From positions 1 to 28,504 of the IMG/VR virus record IMGVR_UViG_3300020183_000362: DNA of 28,504 bases. One strand, given 5' to 3'. A model generated the notes under the pieces. The model was given only the letters and a program-made list of their open reading frames with translations. It was not told the origin of the DNA and ran no database searches. Position 1 is the stretch's first letter; the number at the start of each line of letters is the position of its first letter. The translations under genes were made by a program, and so were the position numbers. This DNA comes from a virus. Shown piece by piece: positions 12,807 through 20,407 of this stretch.

Positions 12807-13235
12807 TTACAAACCAAGTTCTTTTTCTGTAATTAACTTAAACTGCCAACCGTGTTCTTTACAAAACATTTCTGCTGCTTTCCACTTTTGCTGATTTACA
12901 GCATAGGTGACTGTTTCTTGTATAAATCGTTTTGTGCGTCTAGCTTGCGTAGGTTGTTGCGTTTCTTTGAATGGTTTCACTTCTAAAACAAGAGTGGTTT
13001 CTTTGTCTTCCTGTTTGACTTTTGCAATAAAATCTGGGAAATAACGATGAACACGATTGTCAACAGGTGAAACATAAGGTATGTAAAGTTCTTCAGATGC
13101 CCACCAGATAACCCTCGGATTCTCATCCAAGTATTTCATTACTCGTAGTTCCCAAGAAGAACGATAGACAATATTGTTCGCATCTCCGTTATATTTCTTG
13201 GGGTTCTTTGGCTTAAACCATCCTTTATATGACAT
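12807..13235 (-). CDS. 4: gp4-like head completion protein with PD-(D/E)XK fold
   Basis: 142 residues against about 150 in T4 gp4 (also called 50/65). MSYKGWFKPKNPKKYNGDAN, YRSSWELRVMKYLDENP and KWKAAEMFCKEHGWQFKLIT match the T4 gp4 pattern closely. The core is TnsA-like: E29 in SSWEL, D68 in YFPDF, and E85-V-K87 in VLEVKP, a complete nuclease-type signature. In T4 the protein finishes filled heads before tail joining; the role of the nuclease-like core is unclear. Its ATG overlaps the CATAAATA box that probably serves the divergent gene 48. Confidence 0.85.
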   Translation of the reverse strand: MSYKGWFKPKNPKKYNGDANNIVYRSSWELRVMKYLDENPRVIWWASEELYIPYVSPVDNRVHRYFPDFIAKVKQEDKETTLVLEVKPFKETQQPTQARRTKRFIQETVTYAVNQQKWKAAEMFCKEHGWQFKLITEKELGL

Positions 13236-13240
13236 AAATA
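13233..13240 (+). promoter_or_regulatory. 48: T4-late-like box CATAAATA before gene 48
   Basis: CATAAATA (13233-13240) lies 28 bases before the gene 48 ATG at 13269, leaving room for a leader with AGGAAA (13259-13264). The same bases contain the start codon complement of the divergent gene 4. On the minus strand, CTATAAAGA (13260-13252) is a weaker box that could serve gene 4. Confidence 0.45.
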
Positions 13241-13268
13241 CTATCTATCTCTCTTTATAGGAAAAAGT

Positions 13269-14603
13269 ATGCCTCTTTTCGGATTTGGCGACATTCAATT
13301 CAACAAAGGTTCAGTAACCAGAAAAGGTCCTCTTGGCAACCTAGTTGACAATCGTTTTAAGACCACGACACTCAGATATCCAATTGATGTTGGCAATTAC
13401 GATAAAGCACACTACATGGTGTTTTACATTCGTCAACAATCAAACACTAAATTCAAAGGAAATATCATCGAAGATGAAAATGCGGTAAATTCTGCAGCTG
13501 CCGATTTACAAAAAAATGCATTTTCACAACTAAATGCACTACAACCATCAAATATAGGTTCACAGGTTGGAGGTGCGTTATTGAGTAAAATTAATAATGG
13601 TTTAAGTGAAATCAATAAAGCAACAGGTGGGGCATTAGAAGGATTAACATCTGCGGTAGGTAAAGCTGCTGGAGGTGTTATAAATGATGTGAACAATTTG
13701 TTTGGTAGAAAAACATCTCTGATTGGTGGTAACTCTGCTGCAACGCAAAGAAATATTGATACCTCTATTAAAGCAATTACAGACAAAAGTCCTTTGGGTA
13801 GTCTTCGAAAAACTCAATTGACTACCGATGCGATTGCACTTTACATGCCAGATACCTTAAATTATTCTTACTCTCAATCTTATGACCAATTGTCATTAGG
13901 TGGAGAAGCTTTAGGACAAGCAGTCGCTGCAGGAGCATCTTTAATCGATGCTTTCAAATCTGGAGAAGGTGCAGTTGACACAATTAAAAAAACTGCTGCG
14001 GCTGGAGGAGAAACAGCAAAACTGTTGGCCCTACAAAAAGGTGCCAGCACAGTTGGTTCATTAACCGGTAGTGGTCAAACTGCCCAATTAGGATTTACTG
14101 CTGTAACAGGTACAGTTCAAAATCCAATGTTAGAGATGATTTACAAGTCGCCCAACTTTAGAACATTTCAATTTGATTTTACATTTTATCCTAGAGATGA
14201 AAGAGAAGCATTAGAAGTTCAAAAAATTATTGAGAGATTTCGTTTTCATCAGGCACCAGAGTTATCTTCGGCACAAGGATTTTTAATTCCTCCTTCTGAA
14301 TTTGATATTAAGTTTTATTACGGTGGTGTTCAAAATCCAAACATACCTTCAATTGCTACTTGCGTTTTAACAACAATCGATGTAAACTATGCTCCAAATG
14401 GTTGGTCTGCATTTGAAGTTCCTGGTGAAAATTCTCCTGCTGTTGGTAGAACAGGTATGCCAGTTGCAATTCAAGTTACTCTGCAATTCCAAGAAACTAC
14501 ATATCTCACCAAAACAGATTTCAAACAAGATAAAGACTTTTCGGATCAACAGAGCAGTTCGTTCACAAGAGCAAGTCAGGCAGGACAATACGGTACAAGT
14601 TAA
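13269..14603 (+). CDS. 48: gp48-like baseplate tail tube cap
   Basis: 444 residues; T4 gp48 has about 364. MPLFGFGDIQFNKGSVTRKG, then RYPIDVGNYDKAHYMVFYIR, is the characteristic opening of gp48 in marine T4-like phages. The C-terminal part (PMLEMIYKSPNFRTFQFDFT, then FYPRDEREALEVQKIIERFR) is the tail-tube-like domain. Between lies a long Ala/Gly-rich low-complexity section (about residues 75-265), longer than in T4. The role is to bind the hub top and, with gp54, seed the tail tube. AGGAAA precedes the ATG. It heads the long plus-strand structural run, and its stop overlaps the gene 53 ATG (TTAATGG). Confidence 0.85.
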   Translation: MPLFGFGDIQFNKGSVTRKGPLGNLVDNRFKTTTLRYPIDVGNYDKAHYMVFYIRQQSNTKFKGNIIEDENAVNSAAADLQKNAFSQLNALQPSNIGSQVGGALLSKINNGLSEINKATGGALEGLTSAVGKAAGGVINDVNNLFGRKTSLIGGNSAATQRNIDTSIKAITDKSPLGSLRKTQLTTDAIALYMPDTLNYSYSQSYDQLSLGGEALGQAVAAGASLIDAFKSGEGAVDTIKKTAAAGGETAKLLALQKGASTVGSLTGSGQTAQLGFTAVTGTVQNPMLEMIYKSPNFRTFQFDFTFYPRDEREALEVQKIIERFRFHQAPELSSAQGFLIPPSEFDIKFYYGGVQNPNIPSIATCVLTTIDVNYAPNGWSAFEVPGENSPAVGRTGMPVAIQVTLQFQETTYLTKTDFKQDKDFSDQQSSSFTRASQAGQYGTS

Positions 14604-15253
14604 TGGCTACATTTTTCAATTATTATCCTAAAACATTCTATACCAGTAACAATGATACGACTGGTCTAGAATCTGTTACAAATTTAATTACCAGATTTAA
14701 GTTTGAAGAAGGCATCAAACAAAACTCTGCTGCATTCTATAAGTATAACATACAAGAAGGCGACACTCCAGAAATCATTGCAGACAAGTATTATGGAGAT
14801 GTTGAAAAACATTGGATAGTTTTGTTGTTCAATGATATCGTTGACCCACAATGGGATTGGCCATTAGATTCCCGTGAAATAATTAACTACATCGATAAAA
14901 AGTATACTGCGAATGGTGCTGCAAATACAACCGTTCAAACTGGTATTGCGTGGGCAATGAGTATCAATAATACTCATGCTTATTTCAAAATCATTACCAC
15001 AACTTCTTTTGATGGCACACAAAGTATAGAAAAATTACAAGTTGACCAAAATGCATACGCAAACATTGCTGCAACAACAACTTCGTATACGACACAGGCT
15101 GGCGAATCTGTAACAATTTCCATAACTAAAGAAAAACAAACATACTATGACTATGAAATTGATTTGAATGAAAGTAAAAGAGAAATTAAACTACTCAAAT
15201 CAGACTTTGTTGATGCGGTCAGTAAAGAATTTAAGAGAGTGATTACACAATGA
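14603..15253 (+). CDS. 53: gp53 baseplate wedge protein with LysM-like domain
   Basis: 216 residues against about 196 in T4. After MATFFNYYPKTFYTSNNDTT comes a LysM-like segment, YNIQEGDTPEIIADKYYGDV and HWIVLLFNDIVDPQWDWPLD (residues 49-90), which matches T4 gp53 ('PEELANAIYGNPQLYWVLLMCND'). The C-terminus, YYDYEIDLNESKREIKLL, is the conserved end seen in this family. gp53 joins neighbouring wedges around the hub in baseplate assembly. It overlaps gene 48 by one base and the next gene by four bases (ATGA). Confidence 0.87.
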   Translation: MATFFNYYPKTFYTSNNDTTGLESVTNLITRFKFEEGIKQNSAAFYKYNIQEGDTPEIIADKYYGDVEKHWIVLLFNDIVDPQWDWPLDSREIINYIDKKYTANGAANTTVQTGIAWAMSINNTHAYFKIITTTSFDGTQSIEKLQVDQNAYANIAATTTSYTTQAGESVTISITKEKQTYYDYEIDLNESKREIKLLKSDFVDAVSKEFKRVITQ

Positions 15254-16584
15254 GTTTTGAAGTAAAACAATCAACTCAGTTTAAGATAAATGAGTTGATA
15301 ATTGTAACAAAGGCAGGACCAATTGACATATCAGGTATCTTTGAAGAATTGAATATATTTGATTCTGTTCTGGTTCCTGTTATTAATGGCACTCTATTGG
15401 TCAAAGATTCAATTGGTCTTTCAGGTCGCCTGTTGTTTGATGGTTCTGAATCCCTTCTCATTGATATAGCAAAAGATAAGAAGTCTGATATTGCTTCTTT
15501 TAGAAAAGCTTTTAGGATTTACAAACAATCAGACCGAAAGAATGATACCCAGAATAGTGAAACATTTCTGTTACATTTTGTTGCTGATGAATTAATGTAT
15601 TCTGACCAACAAAGAATTAATCAGTCTTTTGAAACGACTTATGCACAAATGGTTGAAAAGATTCTTCTCAACTATCTAAAAGTACCATCAAATAATTTAA
15701 GGGGCATTATCAATCCAACATCAGGACTTCGAAAAGTTGTAATACCAAATTTACGACCACTAGATGCTATAGATTGGATTGCAAAGAGGGCAGTTGATTC
15801 ACAAGACTCACCAAATTTTATGTTCTATCAAAATATGATTGGATATAATTTTGCTTCACTATCTGTTCTGTTGTCACAACCAGATATTTTGAATGTAAAG
15901 TTTGAACCAAAAAATCAAGAGGGAAAAACTTCAATTGATGAGATTAGTTCTGCACGGTCTTTAGAAGTGATATCACAGGCTAACGAAGTAGAAAAAACTC
16001 GTTCTGGTGTAAATGCAGGTAAATTTATTGGTTTTGATCCAATGACAAGAACTGTTGCGACAAGAAATATTAGTTACGGCGACCATTATTTGAACATGAA
16101 GCACGGCAATAAAAATCCAAATTTTTCACAAATTATCAATCGTGATGGTGTAAACAATACAGAAACTTATGATGCAAATAAAACCGTTGGTAGTTTTGGT
16201 GCTGCAAGACAGTTGAGTGAGTATATTAAGAAAAAAGACCCAACATCAATTTCAAAAGAAGACAATGTTGAGAGTTATCTTTCGCAGAGAACATCTATTA
16301 TTAAAAATCTGATGACAAAAAGAGTTCGTCTTTCAATGCCTGGCAACTTTCAACTAACCTCAGGATTCAATGTTAGTCTTGTTGCACCAACTTTTGGTAA
16401 AAAAATGAAAGGTGATGACAATGAAGATCCAAGTTTAAGTGGCAAATATTTGATTGTTGCTTCTCGTCAAATCATTGGATATGATAAACACGAAACTATC
16501 ATTGAGGTTGCAACAACATCTTCAGACAATCAATTTATTCCTGTAAGTAATCCTCTACAAACTTCTGCAATAGGTTCTTATTGA
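15250..16584 (+). CDS. 27: gp27-like baseplate hub protein
   Basis: 444 residues, somewhat longer than T4 gp27 (about 391). It begins MSFEVKQSTQFKINELIIVT with a beta-rich domain (DSVLVPVINGTLLVKDSIGL) and holds LRPLDAIDWIAKRAVDSQDS followed by PNFMFYQNMIGYNFASL, the pattern of the T4 gp27 'P.EAI.WLA..S' region. The C-terminal part contains VRLSMPGNFQLTSGFNVSLV, typical of the tube-like hub domain. Trimeric gp27 carries the gp5 spike beneath the tube. It directly precedes gene 5, which supports the call. Similarity is structural in type rather than close. Confidence 0.75.
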   Translation: MSFEVKQSTQFKINELIIVTKAGPIDISGIFEELNIFDSVLVPVINGTLLVKDSIGLSGRLLFDGSESLLIDIAKDKKSDIASFRKAFRIYKQSDRKNDTQNSETFLLHFVADELMYSDQQRINQSFETTYAQMVEKILLNYLKVPSNNLRGIINPTSGLRKVVIPNLRPLDAIDWIAKRAVDSQDSPNFMFYQNMIGYNFASLSVLLSQPDILNVKFEPKNQEGKTSIDEISSARSLEVISQANEVEKTRSGVNAGKFIGFDPMTRTVATRNISYGDHYLNMKHGNKNPNFSQIINRDGVNNTETYDANKTVGSFGAARQLSEYIKKKDPTSISKEDNVESYLSQRTSIIKNLMTKRVRLSMPGNFQLTSGFNVSLVAPTFGKKMKGDDNEDPSLSGKYLIVASRQIIGYDKHETIIEVATTSSDNQFIPVSNPLQTSAIGSY

Positions 16585-16585
16585 T

Positions 16586-17449
16586 ATGGAAGAAAAACAA
16601 TCACAAAAGTTTGCAGGTAAAGATGGTTTTATTTGGTGGATTGGAATTGTAGAAGATAGACAAGATCCTCTTAAACTAGGTCGTGTGCGTGTTCGATGCG
16701 TTGGTTGGCATGCTGAGAATAAGATGTTATTGCCAACTGATATGTTACCTTGGTCCACACCATCATATTCAACGAATGTTTCTTCTCCATATCCACCAAA
16801 AGAAGGTGATATGGTATTTGGTTTCTTTATGGATGGTGAGAATGGACAGTCACCAGTAATTCTTGGTGTGTTTCCATCAATTCCTTTGAAAGCAGGAAAT
16901 GCACAAGAGGCATTTAGTGATGGTCGAGATGCAGGTCAATTAGCAGCTGCGCCAGTAAAACCTGATGAATCGCAAACTTTGTATCCAAGAAAGTTAGATG
17001 AACCGACAACATCACGATTGGCAAGAAATGATGAAGACTATCCATCCCCAATCAATCAGGCAAAAGCTGCAAAAAAACTCAATAAAGTAGAACCCGATTC
17101 TTACTACAATGCAAAATATCCATATAACAATGTATATGAATCTGAATCAGGACATGCATTAGAATTTGACGATACAAAAGACAATGAGAGGATTCATCTC
17201 TATCATCGTTCTGGTTCTTATACTGAATATAGTCCCCAAGGTGACCGTTCAGAGAGAATACAGAGGAATAAATTTACAGTAGTTGTTGGTGATGAACAAG
17301 TTTATGTGCAAGGTGATGTGACGGTTTATATTGACGGCAATGCAACGATGCAAGTTGGTGGCAATTTTAGTGCTGATATTGGAGGCACTTGCACTATAAA
17401 TTCTGGTGGTAATATGAAATTTACTGCCCCTAAAATTGATTTGAACTAA
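16586..17449 (+). CDS. 5: gp5-like spike protein without lysozyme domain
   Basis: 287 residues, half of T4 gp5 (575). Residues about 10-110 form the OB-fold domain: GFIWWIGIVEDRQDPLKLGR, VRCVGWHAEN, PPKEGDMVFGFFMDGENGQS and PVILGVFP. A Pro/Lys-rich linker follows. Residues about 205-287 are the beta-helix with repeats such as YVQGDVTVYIDGNATMQVGG and NFSADIGG. The T4 lysozyme domain between them is absent. The trimer would pierce the outer membrane without enzyme activity; cell-wall cutting may be done by the M15 protein of the minus-strand block. The stop overlaps the next ATG (TAATG). Confidence 0.88.
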   Translation: MEEKQSQKFAGKDGFIWWIGIVEDRQDPLKLGRVRVRCVGWHAENKMLLPTDMLPWSTPSYSTNVSSPYPPKEGDMVFGFFMDGENGQSPVILGVFPSIPLKAGNAQEAFSDGRDAGQLAAAPVKPDESQTLYPRKLDEPTTSRLARNDEDYPSPINQAKAAKKLNKVEPDSYYNAKYPYNNVYESESGHALEFDDTKDNERIHLYHRSGSYTEYSPQGDRSERIQRNKFTVVVGDEQVYVQGDVTVYIDGNATMQVGGNFSADIGGTCTINSGGNMKFTAPKIDLN

Positions 17450-17664
17450 TGGATGGTGAATTTGTTGTTTTAATTGGTAACAAACTTCATACTTTTACAA
17501 AATATGAAGACATACCAGAAGTTTTTGATAATTTAATCAAATTCAAACCAAAACAATTAGACATGCCACATACACATGAAGAACATGAAGAAATGGATAG
17601 TTGGAATCAAAAACTACAAACTTTAATGGAGAAAGAGCGTGCCGGCCGCAACAAGAATAGGTGA
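17449..17664 (+). CDS. small protein between spike and PAAR genes
   Basis: 71 residues. MDGEFVVLIGNKLHTFTKYE suggests a short beta-rich N-terminal part. The middle is His/Glu-rich (MPHTHEEHEEMDSWNQ, about residues 43-58), followed by a basic end. The gene is coupled to gene 5 (TAATG) and overlaps the PAAR gene by 26 bases. It may help fold or load the spike or PAAR tip, and the His cluster could bind metal. Both points are inference from position and composition; I recognise no family. Confidence 0.6.
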   Translation: MDGEFVVLIGNKLHTFTKYEDIPEVFDNLIKFKPKQLDMPHTHEEHEEMDSWNQKLQTLMEKERAGRNKNR

Positions 17665-17926
17665 TGCCGATGTTGTTCATTGTTCCATGCCAGTCAGAGC
17701 AGAGGGTTCGCCCAATGTATTTGTGAATGGCATTCCTTGGAGTAGACAGGGAGACAATAATAATGTTCATTTATTACCTGGCGTTCCTTGTCCAGCACAT
17801 GCGGCACCAATCACAATAGGCTCATCTACTGTTTTTGTTAATGGAAAAGGTGCTGGAAGAATAGGAGATGCAATAACTGGTTGCACTTCTGTTGCAGAAG
17901 GATCTCCCAATGTATTTGCAGGATAA
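17639..17926 (+). CDS. PAAR-type spike tip (gp5.4-like), GTG start
   Basis: 95 residues starting at GTG 17639, seven bases after GGAG. MPAATRIGDADVVHCSMPVR is the PAAR opening (A-x-R-x-GD), followed by two related half-repeats ending GSPNVFVNG and GSPNVFAG, and by HLLPGVPCPAHAAPI. His and Cys residues in VVHC, VHLL, PCPAH and TGC are candidates for the single metal site of PAAR tips. T4 gp5.4 has the same role: sharpening the gp5 beta-helix end for membrane puncture. Position one gene after gene 5 agrees. Confidence 0.88.
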   Translation: MPAATRIGDADVVHCSMPVRAEGSPNVFVNGIPWSRQGDNNNVHLLPGVPCPAHAAPITIGSSTVFVNGKGAGRIGDAITGCTSVAEGSPNVFAG

Positions 17927-17928
17927 CG

Positions 17929-17936
17929 AATAAATA
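17929..17936 (+). promoter_or_regulatory. 25: T4-late-like box AATAAATA before gene 25
   Basis: AATAAATA lies in the 14-base gap before the gene 25 ATG (17941), with only four bases between. One mismatch to the T4 late consensus. The predicted start would fall at the ATG, giving little or no leader. Confidence 0.35.
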
Positions 17937-17940
17937 GACG

Positions 17941-18345
17941 ATGGCAACCGTAACGATAGAATCAGACCGCACTTTTAGAGACTTGGATTTGAATTTCACG
18001 ATTCATCCAGTCAAAAAAGACATTAATGTTTACAAGAACGAATTTGCAATTATCAATTCAATTAAAAATTTAGTTCTGACGAATCATTACGACAGACCGT
18101 TTCAACCAGAAATTGGTAGTAATATTCGGCGTTTGTTGTTTGAACAAGTGGATTCAATTACAGCAGCCCAAATTGAAAGAGAAATTACTGAAGTTATTGG
18201 CAACTTTGAACCCAGAGCGCAAGTGTCTAGGGTCGATGCAGTACCTTCACCAGACGAAAATCTTTATAAAATACGATTGGAATTCTTCATTATCAACAGC
18301 TCAGATCCAGTCACAATCAATTTTTTCCTAGAGCGGATTAGATAA
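17941..18345 (+). CDS. 25: gp25 baseplate wedge protein
   Basis: 134 residues against 132 in T4. RTFRDLDLNFTIHPVKKDIN, LVLTNHYDRPFQPEIGSNIR and NFEPRAQVSRVDAV show the GPW/gp25 family, including the EPR motif near residues 90-92. It forms the inner-ring core bundle of the wedge with gp6 and gp7, and starts sheath polymerisation in contractile tails. The nearest Shine-Dalgarno-like sequence (AGGA, 17921-17924) is 16 bases away, so initiation may depend on a short or leaderless late transcript. It is followed after one base by gene 6. Confidence 0.92.
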   Translation: MATVTIESDRTFRDLDLNFTIHPVKKDINVYKNEFAIINSIKNLVLTNHYDRPFQPEIGSNIRRLLFEQVDSITAAQIEREITEVIGNFEPRAQVSRVDAVPSPDENLYKIRLEFFIINSSDPVTINFFLERIR

Positions 18346-18346
18346 A

Positions 18347-20407
18347 ATGGCAGACCGTTTAAGAGTAACAGAATTAGATTTTGATACGATAAAACAAAAT
18401 CTAAAAAACTTTCTAAAGCAACAACCTGAGTTTACAGACTATGATTTCGATGGCGCAGGCCTTTCGATTCTGTTAGACATTTTGGCATACAATACGCACT
18501 ACAATGCCTATTATCTGAACATGGTTGCAAATGAGTCATTTTTAGATACCGCACTACTTCGTGACTCTGTTGTTTCACATGCTAAAACTTTAGGTTATAC
18601 TCCTTATTCTACACGAGCACCTGTTGCAATCATCAACTTCACAATTGATTCAAACACAACAACTGCCGCAACTGCTACATTGCCAGAAGGTTATGCTTTC
18701 TTGTCGAATCAGATTGACAGCAAAGCACATAACTTTGTTGTTCTCAATGACACGACAGTTACAAAATCAAATACACAATTCTTTTTTGAAAATCTTCAAA
18801 TTTATGAAGGTCAGTTAATTACCTATTCATTTACTTTTGATGAAGGTTCAAATCCAAAACAAGTATTTACATTACCAGATACAAACATTGACACTACGAC
18901 AATTAAAGTTTTGGTAAATCCATCTAGCTCAAATACTGCGACTTCAACATATATTAGAGCAACTGATGTTTTAGATATTACATCCACATCTGAAGTTTTC
19001 TTTCTACAAGAAGAAAGAGGTGGTAACTTTCAAATTTATTTTGGAAATGATGTTGTTGGTAAAGCACTACCAGATGGTGCGATTGTCTCTGTAACCTATC
19101 TTGTAACAAACGGAACTGCTGCAAATAAAGCAAATAACTTTGTCGCAACGGCAACTGTTGTTGACTCTTTAACCAATGGACTCTCTAACTTTACAATTAC
19201 GCCAGTTTCTGGTGCATCTGGTGGTGCAGACCGTGAATCTGTTGACAATATTAAATTCTCTGCGGCCGCAAGATTTTCTACACAGAATCGTTTGGTAACT
19301 TTCAAAGATTATGAAACATACATTTTGAACAATTATCCAAACATCGATTCGATATCTGTTTGGGGTGGTGAAGAAAACGAACCACCAGTTTATGGTAAAG
19401 TTTTTATTTCGATGAAACCGAGAGAGAACTATTATATCTCCGAGGCAGAGAAACAAAGAATCATTGACGAAATTATCAAACCAAAAGCTATCATTGCTGT
19501 TCAGTCTGAAATTTTAGATCCAGAGTTCTTGTATATTCTTGTTGATGTTGAGGGACAATACGATGCAAGAAAAACAACAAACACAGAAGCAATTCTTAAA
19601 GAAAGAATTCGAAATGCAATTGTAAATTACTCGGATACTTACCTCAATAAATTTGCTTCAAAAATTATTGATTCGAAATTAGAAACTGCAATTGATAGTG
19701 TTGATTTGAATGCAATTATTGGTAACGAAATTAAAATTAAAGTTCAAAAGAGATTTGAACCAGAGATAAACACACCACAATCTTACAATGTTAAATTTAA
19801 TGTGCCTTTACATCGAGGTACAGTAACCGACAGACTTTCTTCTACTGAATTTGATGTGATTGATAGTGATGGCGTAAGAAGAACCGTATTTTATGAAGAA
19901 GTGCCACAATCGTTTACTGGTATTTCTTCAATTCAAATTACAAATCCAGGCACAGGTTATACAAGTGCACCAACAGTTACAATCACTGGTGACGGAACTG
20001 GCGCAACCGCAGAAGCAGTAATTGTAAATGGCACAATTCAAAGTATTCGTGTTGTTAATCGTGGCATTGATTACACCCGTGCTATTGTTACGATTACAGG
20101 TGGCGGTGGTTATGGTGGTGCTGCGACTGCCACAATTGATGCTGTTGTTGGCTCACTCAGAACAATTTACTATGATACGAATGCTCAACGACAAATTGTA
20201 AACAGTTCTGCTGGCACAATTAATTACAATACTGGTGAAATCAATCTAAACGATATCAATATTCTTTCTGTTTCTTCGGCCGATGGTTTAATTCGTCTGA
20301 CAATTGAAGCAGATGAGGGTATCATTGAATCTGCAAGAAATACAATCATTACAATTGACGAAACTGATCCAATTTCTATTGTTGTAAATCTCACTAAAGT
20401 TTCGTAA
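18347..20407 (+). CDS. 6: gp6 baseplate wedge protein with extra GTGY module
   Basis: 686 residues against about 660 in T4. MADRLRVTELDFDTIKQNLK, LLDILAYNTHYNAYYLNMVA and SVVSHAKTLGYTPYSTRAPV are the gp6/baseplate-J-type N-terminus. RFSTQNRLVTFKDYETYILN is the conserved central part. gp6 dimers form the ring that holds wedges together. Residues about 525-605 carry Gly-rich repeats (NPGTGYTSAPTVTITGDGTG, then NRGIDYTRAIVTITGGGGYG), a module T4 gp6 lacks as far as I recall. The stop overlaps the next ATG (TAATG). Confidence 0.9.
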   Translation: MADRLRVTELDFDTIKQNLKNFLKQQPEFTDYDFDGAGLSILLDILAYNTHYNAYYLNMVANESFLDTALLRDSVVSHAKTLGYTPYSTRAPVAIINFTIDSNTTTAATATLPEGYAFLSNQIDSKAHNFVVLNDTTVTKSNTQFFFENLQIYEGQLITYSFTFDEGSNPKQVFTLPDTNIDTTTIKVLVNPSSSNTATSTYIRATDVLDITSTSEVFFLQEERGGNFQIYFGNDVVGKALPDGAIVSVTYLVTNGTAANKANNFVATATVVDSLTNGLSNFTITPVSGASGGADRESVDNIKFSAAARFSTQNRLVTFKDYETYILNNYPNIDSISVWGGEENEPPVYGKVFISMKPRENYYISEAEKQRIIDEIIKPKAIIAVQSEILDPEFLYILVDVEGQYDARKTTNTEAILKERIRNAIVNYSDTYLNKFASKIIDSKLETAIDSVDLNAIIGNEIKIKVQKRFEPEINTPQSYNVKFNVPLHRGTVTDRLSSTEFDVIDSDGVRRTVFYEEVPQSFTGISSIQITNPGTGYTSAPTVTITGDGTGATAEAVIVNGTIQSIRVVNRGIDYTRAIVTITGGGGYGGAATATIDAVVGSLRTIYYDTNAQRQIVNSSAGTINYNTGEINLNDINILSVSSADGLIRLTIEADEGIIESARNTIITIDETDPISIVVNLTKVS

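Noticed and set aside
13433-13786. Minus-strand open frame of 117 codons inside gene 48
   Set aside because: A shadow of the Ala/Gly-rich low-complexity part of gene 48; no ribosome binding site or recognisable protein.
14640-15253. LysM-like segment of the gene 53 product as a sign of a cell-wall enzyme
   Set aside because: T4 gp53 has the same LysM-like structural domain and no hydrolase activity; the segment supports the gp53 call instead.
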